This document shows positions 51,911-60,556 of a stretch of 64,000 bases of DNA, piece by piece. This DNA is from Actinocorallia sp. API 0066 (GTDB lineage Bacteria; Actinomycetota; Actinomycetes; Streptosporangiales; Streptosporangiaceae), in assembly GCF_020991275.1 (NCBI RefSeq), contig NZ_JAJLQY010000016.1, positions 62,001-126,000 of the forward strand, written 5' to 3'. Each line of letters opens with the position of its first letter. Positions within the stretch are counted from its first letter, which is position 1. A model generated the notes under the pieces. The model did no database searches and was not told the DNA's origin. It saw only the letters and a list, made by a program, of their open reading frames with translations. Both the position numbers and the translations under genes were made by a program.

Positions 51911-53314
51911 TTGCGCACGCACACCCGAATCCTGGTGATCGGCGGTGGTCCCGCCGGATCGACCGCGGCGACCCTGCTGGCCAAGGAGGGCTTTGAGGTC
52001 ACGCTGCTGGAGGCGGCGACCTTCCCCCGCTACCACATCGGCGAGTCCATCCTGCCGTCCGCGCTGCCGGTCCTGGACCTGCTCGGCGTCCGCGAGAAGA
52101 TCGAGGAGTACGGCTTCGTCCGCAAGGGCGGCGCCTACTTCGAGTGGGGCCCGGAGAACTGGGAGCTGAACTTCAACCACCTCGAAGGCAGCGACACCTA
52201 CTCCTACCAGGTGATCCGCTCGGAGTTCGACAAGCTCCTGCTGGACAACGCCCGCGAGAACGGCGTCGACGTGCACGACGGCATCCGCGTCGCCGAACTC
52301 GGCTTCGACGGCGCCCGCCCCGTCTCCGCCACCTGGACGCGCGGCCGCGACAAGGACGACTCCGGCACCATCACCTTCGACTTCCTCGTGGACGCCTCCG
52401 GCCGCAACGGCGTCATGGCGACCAAGTACCTGAAGAACCGCCAGGTCAACGAGGCGTTCAAGAACATCGCCACCTGGTCGTACTTCCGGAACGTCAAGCC
52501 GCTCGACAAGGGCCCCGAGGGCGCCATCGCGGTCTGCTCCGTCCCGGACGGCTGGTTCTGGGCGATCCCGCTGCACGACGGCACGCACAGCGTCGGCCTC
52601 GTCCGCAACGCCGCGAAGTTCGCCGAGCAGCGGCAGGCCGCGGGCGGCGACCTCGGCAAGGTGTTCTTCGACGCCGTCGAGTCCAGCTCCCGGATCAAGG
52701 ACATGCTGGCCGGCGCCGAATCCGTCGCCGACTTCAAGGCCGAGCAGGACTACTCCTACTCCGCCGACTCCTTCGCCGGGCCCGGCTACGTGCTCGCGGG
52801 CGACGCCGCGTGCTTCCTCGACCCGCTGCTCTCCACCGGCGTCCACCTGGCGACGTTCAGCGGCCTGCTCGCCGGGGCCGGCGTGTCCAGCCTGCTGCGC
52901 GAGGAGCTGACCGAGGAGGAGGCGCTCGGGTTCTACACCCAGGCGTACCGGCAGGCTTACGAGCGGCTGCTCATCCTCGTGTCCTTCTTCTACAAGAGCT
53001 TCAGCCGCCAGTCCCAGTTCTTCGAGGCGCAGAAGCTCACCCGCCGCGAACGGCACATGCTCAACCTCTACGAGTCGTTCCTGTACGTCGTCACCGGCGT
53101 CGAGGACATCGCCGACAGCAAGGACAGCGCGCTGGACGCGGTGGCCCGGCGGATGGCCGAGTCCGGGCACCTGTTCGCCGGGGAGAACGAGGCGCTCGCC
53201 GCGATGCCGACCTCCGAGCGCAACGCCGTCGGCGGCATCTACCTGGTGTTCGAGCCGCGGCTCGGCCTGCGCAAGCGCACCGGCGTCACCGAGCCCCAGC
53301 CGTCCCCGGCCTGA
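51911..53314 (+). CDS. Flavin-dependent halogenase-family enzyme (CmlS/PltA-like)
   Basis: 467 residues from TTG 51911, with GAGGAGAG 5 bases upstream. FAD motif GGGPAG at 11-16; Lys72 in VRKGGAYFEWG fits the halogenase lysine that carries the chloramine; the WxWxIP signature is WFWAIP at 215-220; GDAACFLDPLLSTG follows near 297. The C-terminal extension (SFFYKSFSRQSQFFEAQKL) resembles enzymes that act on carrier-protein-bound acyl chains. Halogenation is the first guess, but family members can also be monooxygenases. Confidence 0.8.
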   Translation: MRTHTRILVIGGGPAGSTAATLLAKEGFEVTLLEAATFPRYHIGESILPSALPVLDLLGVREKIEEYGFVRKGGAYFEWGPENWELNFNHLEGSDTYSYQVIRSEFDKLLLDNARENGVDVHDGIRVAELGFDGARPVSATWTRGRDKDDSGTITFDFLVDASGRNGVMATKYLKNRQVNEAFKNIATWSYFRNVKPLDKGPEGAIAVCSVPDGWFWAIPLHDGTHSVGLVRNAAKFAEQRQAAGGDLGKVFFDAVESSSRIKDMLAGAESVADFKAEQDYSYSADSFAGPGYVLAGDAACFLDPLLSTGVHLATFSGLLAGAGVSSLLREELTEEEALGFYTQAYRQAYERLLILVSFFYKSFSRQSQFFEAQKLTRRERHMLNLYESFLYVVTGVEDIADSKDSALDAVARRMAESGHLFAGENEALAAMPTSERNAVGGIYLVFEPRLGLRKRTGVTEPQPSPA

Positions 53315-53345
53315 GAAGGAACAACAAGGAACAAGAAGGAATCCC

Positions 53346-54014
53346 ATGACCGCAGAGAACGCCGAACCGACCGACCCGTACTGCCTGCCCGACGCGGACG
53401 CCGACCGGCTGCTGGCCGCCGCGCCGTGGAAGCGGTTCGCGGTCGTCGGCGACAGCCTCGCCGAGGGGCTCGGCGAGGCGACCCCGGGCTACCGGACCCT
53501 GCCGTGGGCGGACCGGACGCGCGAGGCGCTGGCCCGGGTCCAGCCCGACCTGGAGTACCTCAACATCGGGCTGCGCGACCTCATCGCGTCCGAGGTGCGC
53601 GAGCAGCAACTGGAGCGGGCCCTGGAGTTCGGGCCCGACCTCGCCGCCGTCGTCTGCGGCGGCAACGACCTGCTGCGGCCCGTCGTCGACCTGGACGCCG
53701 TCGAAGGCGAACTCGACACGATCATCGGCTCGCTCGCCGCGACCGGCACCACCGTCGTCACCTACTGCCTGATGGACATCTGCGCCGCCTTCCCGGAGCT
53801 GGCGGCGCTCAGCCCGAAGATGCAGGAGCTCAACGCCAGGGTGCGCGGCGTGTCCGCCCGGCACGGCGCCCTCGTCGTCGACATGTGGGCGCACCCCGCG
53901 TGCGCCGAGAAGTCGATGTACAGCTCCGACCTCCTGCACTCCTCGATGCGCGGACACGCGCTGCTCGCCGCCGAGACGCTGAAGCGCCTCGGCAGCCACC
54001 TCGCCGACGCCTGA
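53346..54014 (+). CDS. SGNH/GDSL hydrolase
   Basis: 222 residues. The catalytic Ser is in VVGDSLAEGLGE, block III is CGGNDLLR and the Asp-His pair is SDLLHSSMRGHA. Block II (NIGLRD) is slightly unusual. No signal peptide, so it acts in the cytoplasm, possibly as a thioesterase, esterase or acyltransferase of the pathway. It has an AAGAAGGA ribosome site 31 bases after the halogenase-like gene. Confidence 0.82.
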   Translation: MTAENAEPTDPYCLPDADADRLLAAAPWKRFAVVGDSLAEGLGEATPGYRTLPWADRTREALARVQPDLEYLNIGLRDLIASEVREQQLERALEFGPDLAAVVCGGNDLLRPVVDLDAVEGELDTIIGSLAATGTTVVTYCLMDICAAFPELAALSPKMQELNARVRGVSARHGALVVDMWAHPACAEKSMYSSDLLHSSMRGHALLAAETLKRLGSHLADA

Positions 54015-54025
54015 AAGGACCAGCC

Positions 54026-54700
54026 ATGGCCGCCACCGCCCCCTCCACGGTCAGCAAGAACTGGATCACGAACGGACGCCTCGCCAAGAACTGGGACCGC
54101 GGCGTCAAGAGCTACCCCGTCGCGATGGCCTACGGGGTCGTCGTCTTCGGCACCGACAACCGCAAGATGTACAAGCACATGGCGGAGGTCGGAAAGCTGC
54201 CGGACGGCACGTCGGTGCTGGACGTGCCGTCCGGCGGCGGGGTCGTGCTCCTCGGCCTCAAGCCCGAGAACCGGATCACCTACACCGCCGCCGACATCTC
54301 CCCGGTGATGCTGGAGCGGGTCCGCGACGAGGCCACCCGCCGCGGCCTCGACTACGTCTCCACCCAGGAGGCCGACGCCGGGAACCTCCCGTTCGAGGAC
54401 GCCACGTTCGACGTCGTCGTCTCCTACAGCGGCCTGCACTGCGTGCCGGACCCGGCCAAGGCCGTCGCGGAGATCGCCCGCGTCGTCAAGCCCGGCGGGA
54501 CGGTCCGCGGCAGCGTCGTCGTCCGCAAGGCCGGGTTCGTGCCCGACCGGTTCATCGACCTGTGGGTGAAGCTGAACATCCTCGACGTGGTCACCCCGGT
54601 GGACACGGTGTTCGGCTGGTTCGAGGACGCCGGCCTGACCCGGGTCGCCTCCTCGACCTCGGGCGCCGTCCTGTACTTCGAGTACACCAAGGCGCAGTGA
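54026..54700 (+). CDS. Class I SAM-dependent methyltransferase (UbiE/Methyltransf_11 type)
   Basis: 224 residues from ATG 54026 (GAAAGGA upstream). SAM motif I is VLDVPSGGGVVLLGL, acidic DIS in YTAADISPVMLERVRDEA, motif II DVVVSYSGLHCVPDP and post II VVKPGGTVRGSVV. Its stop overlaps the ligase start by one base (TGATG), beginning the fully coupled stretch of the cluster. Confidence 0.83.
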   Translation: MAATAPSTVSKNWITNGRLAKNWDRGVKSYPVAMAYGVVVFGTDNRKMYKHMAEVGKLPDGTSVLDVPSGGGVVLLGLKPENRITYTAADISPVMLERVRDEATRRGLDYVSTQEADAGNLPFEDATFDVVVSYSGLHCVPDPAKAVAEIARVVKPGGTVRGSVVVRKAGFVPDRFIDLWVKLNILDVVTPVDTVFGWFEDAGLTRVASSTSGAVLYFEYTKAQ

Positions 54701-57189
54701 TGCTGCTGCTCGACTGGCTCGACGACCCGGCGGCCGACCGGGGCATCCACTTCGCCGGCGACGGCGGTAGCTGGACGTTCCGGTCGTACGCCGAGCTCGC
54801 CGGGGACGTGCGCCGGGTGGCCGCGCTGCTGCGCGCGTCCGGCGCGGCCCCCGGCGAGCCGGTGTCGCTCATGCTCGGCGACTCCCGGTCCTTCATCGCC
54901 GGGTTCGTCGGTTCGGTGCTGGCCGGGGCGACGCCGTCCCCGGTCGCCGCGCCCCTGACGTTCCGGGGCAAGGACGCCTACGTCGAGCACGTCTCGAACG
55001 TCCTGGACGTGGCGGCGCCCTCGGTCGTCCTCACCGACGACTTCCTGGGCGAGACCACCGCCCAGGCCGCGCCCGGCGTGCGCGCGGTGCGGCTCGACTG
55101 GGACGCGCTGCCGGACGGCGACGTGCCGCGCGGCCCCGTCGCGGAGACGGCGCTGCTCCAGTTCACCTCGGGGTCCAGCGGCAGGCCCAAGGGCGTCCGG
55201 GTCTCCCCGGCCAACCTCGACCACAACCTGTCCTCGATCATCGCGTGGGGCGGGCTGCACCGGGACGACGTGTTCGCGTCCTGGCTGCCGCTGCACCACG
55301 ACATGGGCCTCGTCGGGGCGCTGCTGTGCCCGCTGGTCAGGCAGTGCGACCTGCTCCTGATGACGCCCGACCAGTTCGTCCGCGACCCGCTGCGCTGGGT
55401 GTCCTGCCTCGGCCAGCGCGGCGCCACCAAGACGACGGCGCCGAGCTTCGGCTACTCCTACGCGGCCCGCCGGGTGAAGCCCGCGCAGCTTGAGGGCATG
55501 GACTTCTCCGCGCTGAGGATGGCGATCCTCGGGGCCGAGCGGATCGACCCGGCCGGGGTCGCTGCGTTCACGGCGCTGACCGCGCCGCACGGGTTCGACC
55601 CCGCCTACCTCGTCGCCGCCTACGGCATGGCCGAGGCGACCCTCGCCGTCACCGGGGTCCGGCCCGGCGACGGCTCCACCATCATCCGGCTCGCCGACAC
55701 CGGCCTGCGCACCGGCGAACCCGTCAAGGTCGCCGAACGCGCCGTGCTCGGCACCGACGTGGTGGAGGGCACCGGCTGGCTCACCGGCTGCGGCTCGCCG
55801 CTCGCCGGGACGGCCGTCCGGATCGTGGACGAGGACGGCGAGCCCGTCCCGGACGGGTCGTTCGGCGAGATCGTCGTGACCGGCGCGTCGGTCGCCCAGG
55901 GCTACCGGACCGCCTCCCCGACCAGCGCCACCGCGTTCGGCCCCGACGGCCTGCGCACCGGCGACTCGGGCTTCCTGCTCGACGGCGACCTGTACGTCGT
56001 CGGCAGGATCGGCGACAGCCTCAAGGTCCGCGGCCGCAAGGTCCACGCCGAGGACCTCGAACAGCAGCTCGCCGCCGCGACCGGACTGCGCGCCGACCGG
56101 TGCGCCGTCGTCGCCGGGGCCGTCGGCGACCTCGACGCGGTCGTCGCGCTGGTCGAGGACACCGGCACCGCGTGGCTCGACAAGGTCATCCCGATGCTGC
56201 GCGCCGCGACCGGCCCGAACGTCGTGCTCGCGGTGTTCCACGGCCGCCGCGGCTGCGTCGAGCGGACCTCCAGCGGCAAGCCGCGCCGCCGCGTCATCTG
56301 GGAGAACCTGCTCAGCGGCGCGTCGGCCGCGAAGCTCTGCCACACCAACTGGACCGACCTGACCACCGCGTTCCCGCCCTGGCCCGGCGCCCGCGACGTG
56401 CTGCCCAAGCTCGACCACTACCCCGGCTGCCTGGGCTGCGGCGCCGCCAACGAGCAGGGCCTCGCCCTGGACGTCAGGTGGACCGGCACCGAGGGCGTGT
56501 GCGTGCACGTCCCGCCCGAGCACGTCCAGGGCGGGCCCGGCATCGCGCACGGCGGCCACCTCGCCTCACTCGTCGACGAGGTGACGGCGTTGGTCGCCTG
56601 CCAGTACGCGGGCGAGCCGACCATGACCCGCAGAACCGAGATCGACTACCGCGCGCCGGTGCCGATCGGCCGTCCGATGCGGATGCGCGCGTTCGTCGTC
56701 GACGCGGGCAAGCGCCGCGTCGTCGTCAGGCTGGAGGCGACGCCCGAGGGCGCCGACGAGACCCTCCTGTTCGAGGCCCGCGTGGTGTGCGTGCGGGTGC
56801 CGCGGGTGCGCTGGACGGGCACCCACGCCGAGCAGCGCGACGCCCTCGCCAACCTCGACTTCGCGGGCGGCGACGCCTCGACGTTCCTGCGCTGGCAGCT
56901 CGACGGCGGACTCCAGCAGTTCTACCGGCCCGACCGGCTCGCCGCGCCCGTCCGGGTCAGGCTCGTCATCACCGACGCCGAGCCCGGCACCTGGCAGCTC
57001 GCCGCCACCGCCGACGGGCTCACCGCGACCGTCGCGCCCGGCCCCGACGAACCCGCCGACGCCGTCTACACCGGCACCTTCGCCGACTGGTACGGCTACC
57101 TGCGCGGCGGCGACGGCGGAACCGTCACCGGCGCCGCCGACCTGCTGCGCGGCCTGACCGAAGCGTTCGATTTCGGAGGACAAGCATGA
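54700..57189 (+). CDS. Fatty-acyl-AMP ligase fused to hotdog thioesterase and SCP2-like domains
   Basis: 829 residues. Residues 1-575 are an adenylating ligase: P-loop LLQFTSGSSGRPKG (about 152-165) and SWLPLHHDMGLVG, a hallmark of fatty-acyl-AMP ligases that load acyl carrier proteins rather than CoA. Residues about 575-700 form a PaaI-type hotdog domain (GCGAANEQGLALDV, GIAHGGHLASLVDEV). Residues about 725-829 look like an SCP2/sterol-carrier fold. The probable role is to activate a fatty acid for the carrier encoded at 58157 and to edit or hold the acyl group. Confidence 0.8.
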   Translation: MLLLDWLDDPAADRGIHFAGDGGSWTFRSYAELAGDVRRVAALLRASGAAPGEPVSLMLGDSRSFIAGFVGSVLAGATPSPVAAPLTFRGKDAYVEHVSNVLDVAAPSVVLTDDFLGETTAQAAPGVRAVRLDWDALPDGDVPRGPVAETALLQFTSGSSGRPKGVRVSPANLDHNLSSIIAWGGLHRDDVFASWLPLHHDMGLVGALLCPLVRQCDLLLMTPDQFVRDPLRWVSCLGQRGATKTTAPSFGYSYAARRVKPAQLEGMDFSALRMAILGAERIDPAGVAAFTALTAPHGFDPAYLVAAYGMAEATLAVTGVRPGDGSTIIRLADTGLRTGEPVKVAERAVLGTDVVEGTGWLTGCGSPLAGTAVRIVDEDGEPVPDGSFGEIVVTGASVAQGYRTASPTSATAFGPDGLRTGDSGFLLDGDLYVVGRIGDSLKVRGRKVHAEDLEQQLAAATGLRADRCAVVAGAVGDLDAVVALVEDTGTAWLDKVIPMLRAATGPNVVLAVFHGRRGCVERTSSGKPRRRVIWENLLSGASAAKLCHTNWTDLTTAFPPWPGARDVLPKLDHYPGCLGCGAANEQGLALDVRWTGTEGVCVHVPPEHVQGGPGIAHGGHLASLVDEVTALVACQYAGEPTMTRRTEIDYRAPVPIGRPMRMRAFVVDAGKRRVVVRLEATPEGADETLLFEARVVCVRVPRVRWTGTHAEQRDALANLDFAGGDASTFLRWQLDGGLQQFYRPDRLAAPVRVRLVITDAEPGTWQLAATADGLTATVAPGPDEPADAVYTGTFADWYGYLRGGDGGTVTGAADLLRGLTEAFDFGGQA

Positions 57190-58160
57190 CCGTGCTCGAG
57201 GAACTCCCCGACATCACCGAATCGCCCGACGCCAAACCGTCCGGGAACCTGCCCACGTCCAAGGACCTCTACTACCGCTGGGAACGCCAGCAGTGGAGCG
57301 TCGCCGCCCTGGACCTCACCAAGGACCAGGAGACCTGGGGGACGCTGCGCGCCTTCTACCGGACCGAACTCCTCAACGCGCTCACCGAGCTCGAGGTCGG
57401 CGAGGTCACCGTGGTGGAGACGCTCAGCTCCCTCGTGGACAAGGCGCCGACCGACGACGACCGCATCTACCTGTCCACCCAGCTCGCCGACGAGGGCAGG
57501 CACGTCAGGTTCTTCCAGACGTACCTGCGCGAGGCCGCCGGGATCAGCGGCGAGGGCCTGGCCGACTCGGCCGACTACACCAACCACTTCGCGCCCGAAC
57601 TGCGCCGCGTCACCGGCGCCGTCTGGGCCAAGGGCGACCGCGACAGCTGGTACGAGGCGCTCGTCTACTACCACCTCGTCACCGAGGGCGTCCTGGCCGC
57701 GACCGCGCTGCGCACCACCCGGCAGCTCGCCAAGCGGCTGCCGCTGCCCGCGCTGGTCGAGGGCCTGACGAACGTCACCCGCGACGAGTCAAGGCACGTC
57801 GCGTTCGGCATGATCGCCGCCCGCGACGGCGTCGCCGCCGGATACGCCGAGCCCGTCCGCCGCGCCTACCTGCACGGGCTGGAGCTGGGCGCGCGCGTCC
57901 TGGTCGGGCCGCTGCGCAAGCAGGCCGTCCCCGCCGTGAAGACGGCGCTGGTCTTCCGCGCCGCGCAGCTCCGGGGCGGGTTCGAGATCGCCCGCGACCG
58001 CGCGGTCCGGCAGCTCGCCCACATCGGGCTGCCCGACGCCGTCGCGGACGCCGCCGAGGTCTGGGACACCGCGCTGGAGCGCGCCCTCGACGCCTACGAG
58101 GAGCACTGGAACACGCCGCACCCGGTCCGGGCCGCGGGCAGCCTTAAGGAGAGCGCATGA
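57186..58160 (+). CDS. R2-like diiron oxidase/oxygenase (R2lox-like)
   Basis: 324 residues of the ribonucleotide-reductase R2-like ferritin superfamily. RWERQQWSVAALDLTKD resembles R2lox proteins. Metal ligands appear as Glu70 (or 73), Glu103 and His106 (ADEGRH), Glu167 (TEG), Glu201 and His204 (DESRH). It is too short for an RNR subunit and has no radical-transfer tail. A role in desaturating or hydroxylating a carrier-bound acyl chain is an inference from its place between the ligase and the carrier gene. Confidence 0.8.
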   Translation: MTVLEELPDITESPDAKPSGNLPTSKDLYYRWERQQWSVAALDLTKDQETWGTLRAFYRTELLNALTELEVGEVTVVETLSSLVDKAPTDDDRIYLSTQLADEGRHVRFFQTYLREAAGISGEGLADSADYTNHFAPELRRVTGAVWAKGDRDSWYEALVYYHLVTEGVLAATALRTTRQLAKRLPLPALVEGLTNVTRDESRHVAFGMIAARDGVAAGYAEPVRRAYLHGLELGARVLVGPLRKQAVPAVKTALVFRAAQLRGGFEIARDRAVRQLAHIGLPDAVADAAEVWDTALERALDAYEEHWNTPHPVRAAGSLKESA

Positions 58161-58411
58161 GCAGCGAGGAGATCCTCACCGGCGTCCGCCGGATCATCGG
58201 CGAGATGTGCCCGCTGGGCGCCCGCGACGTCGCCCCCGCCGACCGGATCATGGAGGACCTCGGATACGACTCCATGGCCGTCGTGGAACTCGCCCTCGTG
58301 CTGGAGGCCGAGTTCGCGCTGGAGCCGATCGACGAGGAGCAGGCCATCGACCTCGTCACCGTCGAGGACGTGGCCGAGCTCGTCGGCCGGATGGTGTCGG
58401 CGCGGGCATGA
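58157..58411 (+). CDS. Acyl carrier protein 1
   Basis: 84 residues, overlapping both neighbours by 4 bases. The phosphopantetheine site is Ser39 in LGYDSMAVVELALVLEAEF, and the surface is acidic as usual. It lies just downstream of the ligase and R2-like enzyme and directly before the transglutaminase-like gene, so it is the probable acyl donor carrier. Confidence 0.9.
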   Translation: MSSEEILTGVRRIIGEMCPLGARDVAPADRIMEDLGYDSMAVVELALVLEAEFALEPIDEEQAIDLVTVEDVAELVGRMVSARA

Positions 58412-59421
58412 GCGTGCTCACCGGGACCCCGCCCCCGGCACTGCGCGACGGCTGGCTCGCCGCGCTCGCCGACCTGGTGCCCGTCGCCGACGGGTACCGG
58501 GACGAGGTCGTCGGCCGCGGCGAGGCGCTCGACCTGCTGCGCTGCGGCGACGCCCTGCTCGACGACCTCGTCGCGCACGGGCTGCCCTGCTCGCCGGACG
58601 GCAGGTTCGACCGCTACGACCTGTTCAACCTCGCGCTGTACTCCGGCTCGGGCAGGTCCGCGCCGGAGACCGGGATCCGGTTCGCGCTGCGCTGGATGGG
58701 CCGGGAACCCGACACGTGGTTCACCGACAAGAGCTGGACGATCTCCGTCGAACTCGCCTGCCCGCGCGCCGGAGGCTGCGGGGCCGACCCGTGGTGGAAG
58801 GCGGCCCGGCCACTGCCCGAGGCGTTCGGCGGGACCGTCCACACCCTCCTGCCGGACGACCCGGGCACCGCCGACCTCGACACGCCGGGCTTCACCGCCC
58901 GGCTCACCGCGCGCGGCGAGCGGCGCGAACTCCGCTCGCCGGTGCTGCGCGAGATCTGCGCCGAGTACGACGCCGCGCGCTGGGTGCGGCTGCCCGTCGA
59001 ACTCCAGGCCAGACCCGAACTCGTGCTGCCGCACGGGATCGCGCCGTGCATCTCGGTCAGCCTCGACCTGGCCGCCAAGTGCCGCGCCGCCGGATACCGG
59101 GCGCGGACCCGGCGCGGCTGGATCCTCGGCATGCTCGACCTCGCGCACGCCTGGCTGGAGGTCGTGGACGACGACGGGCTGACCAAGGTCGTCGACCCGG
59201 TGTTCGGGCTGCTGTCCGCGCACGCCGACGCGCCCCACCCGTCGTTCCGGGCCGCCTGCTCCGGCTCCCGCTTCAACCGCCTGCTGCCGTCCGCGCACGA
59301 GGCCGACGAGCCGCTGTTCCGGCACGGCTGCGCCGGCGGCGAGCACACCCCCAAGACCCGCACCACAGTCCGCACCGCGCGCCCCGACGGACCCGCGGAC
59401 CACGGGAAGGAGACCCCATGA
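58408..59421 (+). CDS. Transglutaminase-like (papain-fold) enzyme
   Basis: 337 residues. The C-terminal half shows the transglutaminase-like core: Cys214 in APCISVSLDLAAKCRAAGYR, His248 in LAHAWLEVV and Asp263 in VVDPVFG, with normal triad spacing (34 and 15). The N-terminal 190 residues match nothing I know. AdmF in andrimid biosynthesis is a transglutaminase homologue that joins an acyl-S-carrier to an aminoacyl-S-carrier. Flanked by two carrier genes, this protein may do the same. Confidence 0.72.
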   Translation: MSVLTGTPPPALRDGWLAALADLVPVADGYRDEVVGRGEALDLLRCGDALLDDLVAHGLPCSPDGRFDRYDLFNLALYSGSGRSAPETGIRFALRWMGREPDTWFTDKSWTISVELACPRAGGCGADPWWKAARPLPEAFGGTVHTLLPDDPGTADLDTPGFTARLTARGERRELRSPVLREICAEYDAARWVRLPVELQARPELVLPHGIAPCISVSLDLAAKCRAAGYRARTRRGWILGMLDLAHAWLEVVDDDGLTKVVDPVFGLLSAHADAPHPSFRAACSGSRFNRLLPSAHEADEPLFRHGCAGGEHTPKTRTTVRTARPDGPADHGKETP

Positions 59422-60308
59422 CCGCGACAGTGCTCGACTCCGCGGAACGGCTCAAGGACATCCTCGACCGGCTGGTCGCCAAGTCCGAGGCCGACTACTA
59501 CAACCCGTACCAGCTCTTCCAGTGGCCCGACACGCTGCCGCAGGAGCAGTACTGGATGTCGCCCGAACTGATGTCGGTGCACGGCACCGAGGTCGGCGCG
59601 GAACTCACCGAGGAACAGCTGCACAAGCTCAGCAAGTGGGAGAGCGTCAACTTCTACAGCCTGAACGTGCACGGCATCCGGGAGCTCATCACCGAGGTCA
59701 TCGCGCGTATCCACACCAAAGAGTTCAAGCTCACCTCGGAGTACTTCCACCACATCATCGGCGAAGAGAACGAACACATGTGGTTCTTCGCCAGGTTCTG
59801 CAACCAGTACGGCGGCAAGATCTACCCGGACCTGACGTTCAAGTTCGACCAGGCGTCCACCGACGGGCCCGCCGCCCACTTCCTGGTGTTCGCCCGCCTT
59901 CTCCTGTTCGAGGAGATCGTCGACTTCTTCAACAAGCGGATGGGCGAGGACGAGCGGCTCGACCCGACCATCCGCAAGGTCAACGCCATCCACCACCAGG
60001 ACGAGTCACGACACGTCGCGTTCGGCCGGCAGATCGTCTCCCTGCTGTGGAAGGACCTCGCCGCCAAGTCCGACGAGTCCGAGCTGGAGGCCGTCCGCGC
60101 CTACCTCAAGGCGTACCTGCGGCGCTCGCTCGAATCGCTCGTCAACCCCGCCGCGTTCCGCGACGCGGGCATCCCCGAGCCGTACAAGGCGCGCAACCGC
60201 GTGCTCGCCGACCCCGCGCACGCCGACCTCGACCGGGCGATCCTCAAGCGCTCGGTGAAGTTCCTCGTCGCCGAAGGCATCCTCCTCACCGAAAGCATCG
60301 ATGCGTGA
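59418..60308 (+). CDS. AurF/CmlI-type diiron N-oxygenase
   Basis: 296 residues. Ligand motifs: Glu117-x-x-His120 (GEENEH), Glu165/166 (LFEEIVDF), and His192...Glu196-x-x-His199 (HHQDESRH). The extra histidine four residues before the last Glu is the seventh ligand that marks AurF and CmlI, enzymes that oxidise arylamines to nitro groups. This suggests oxidation of an amine, but family members also hydroxylate carbon. It has its own GGAAGGAGA ribosome site. Confidence 0.83.
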   Translation: MTATVLDSAERLKDILDRLVAKSEADYYNPYQLFQWPDTLPQEQYWMSPELMSVHGTEVGAELTEEQLHKLSKWESVNFYSLNVHGIRELITEVIARIHTKEFKLTSEYFHHIIGEENEHMWFFARFCNQYGGKIYPDLTFKFDQASTDGPAAHFLVFARLLLFEEIVDFFNKRMGEDERLDPTIRKVNAIHHQDESRHVAFGRQIVSLLWKDLAAKSDESELEAVRAYLKAYLRRSLESLVNPAAFRDAGIPEPYKARNRVLADPAHADLDRAILKRSVKFLVAEGILLTESIDA

Positions 60309-60556
60309 TGACTCAGAGCGCCGTCGATTTCATCATCGACTACCTCCTGGCCAAGCGGCCCGACCTGACGTCGATCGACCTCGACCTCGACCTCATCGAG
60401 AACCGGATCCTCGACTCGCTCGGCTTCGTCAACTTCCTCTACGTCGTCGAGGAGCACACCGGGACCGAGATCTCCCTCGACGACGTCACCCCCGAGGACT
60501 TCCGCACCGTCCGCTCGATCGCGAAGAGGTTCTTTGATGGCGCGGACGTCGGCTGA
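60308..60556 (+). CDS. Acyl carrier protein 2 (aminoacyl carrier)
   Basis: 82 residues; ATG 60308 shares its A with the preceding TGA. The modified Ser37 is in NRILDSLGFVNFLYVVEE, clearly different from carrier 1. It overlaps the amino-acid:carrier-protein ligase gene by 20 bases, so it is the likely amino-acid acceptor. Confidence 0.9.
   Translation: MTQSAVDFIIDYLLAKRPDLTSIDLDLDLIENRILDSLGFVNFLYVVEEHTGTEISLDDVTPEDFRTVRSIAKRFFDGADVG

Noticed and set aside
52144-53349. 401-codon plus-strand frame overlapping the halogenase-like gene
   Set aside because: The translation is Arg/Gly/Pro-rich with no motif; the halogenase motifs are in the other frame.
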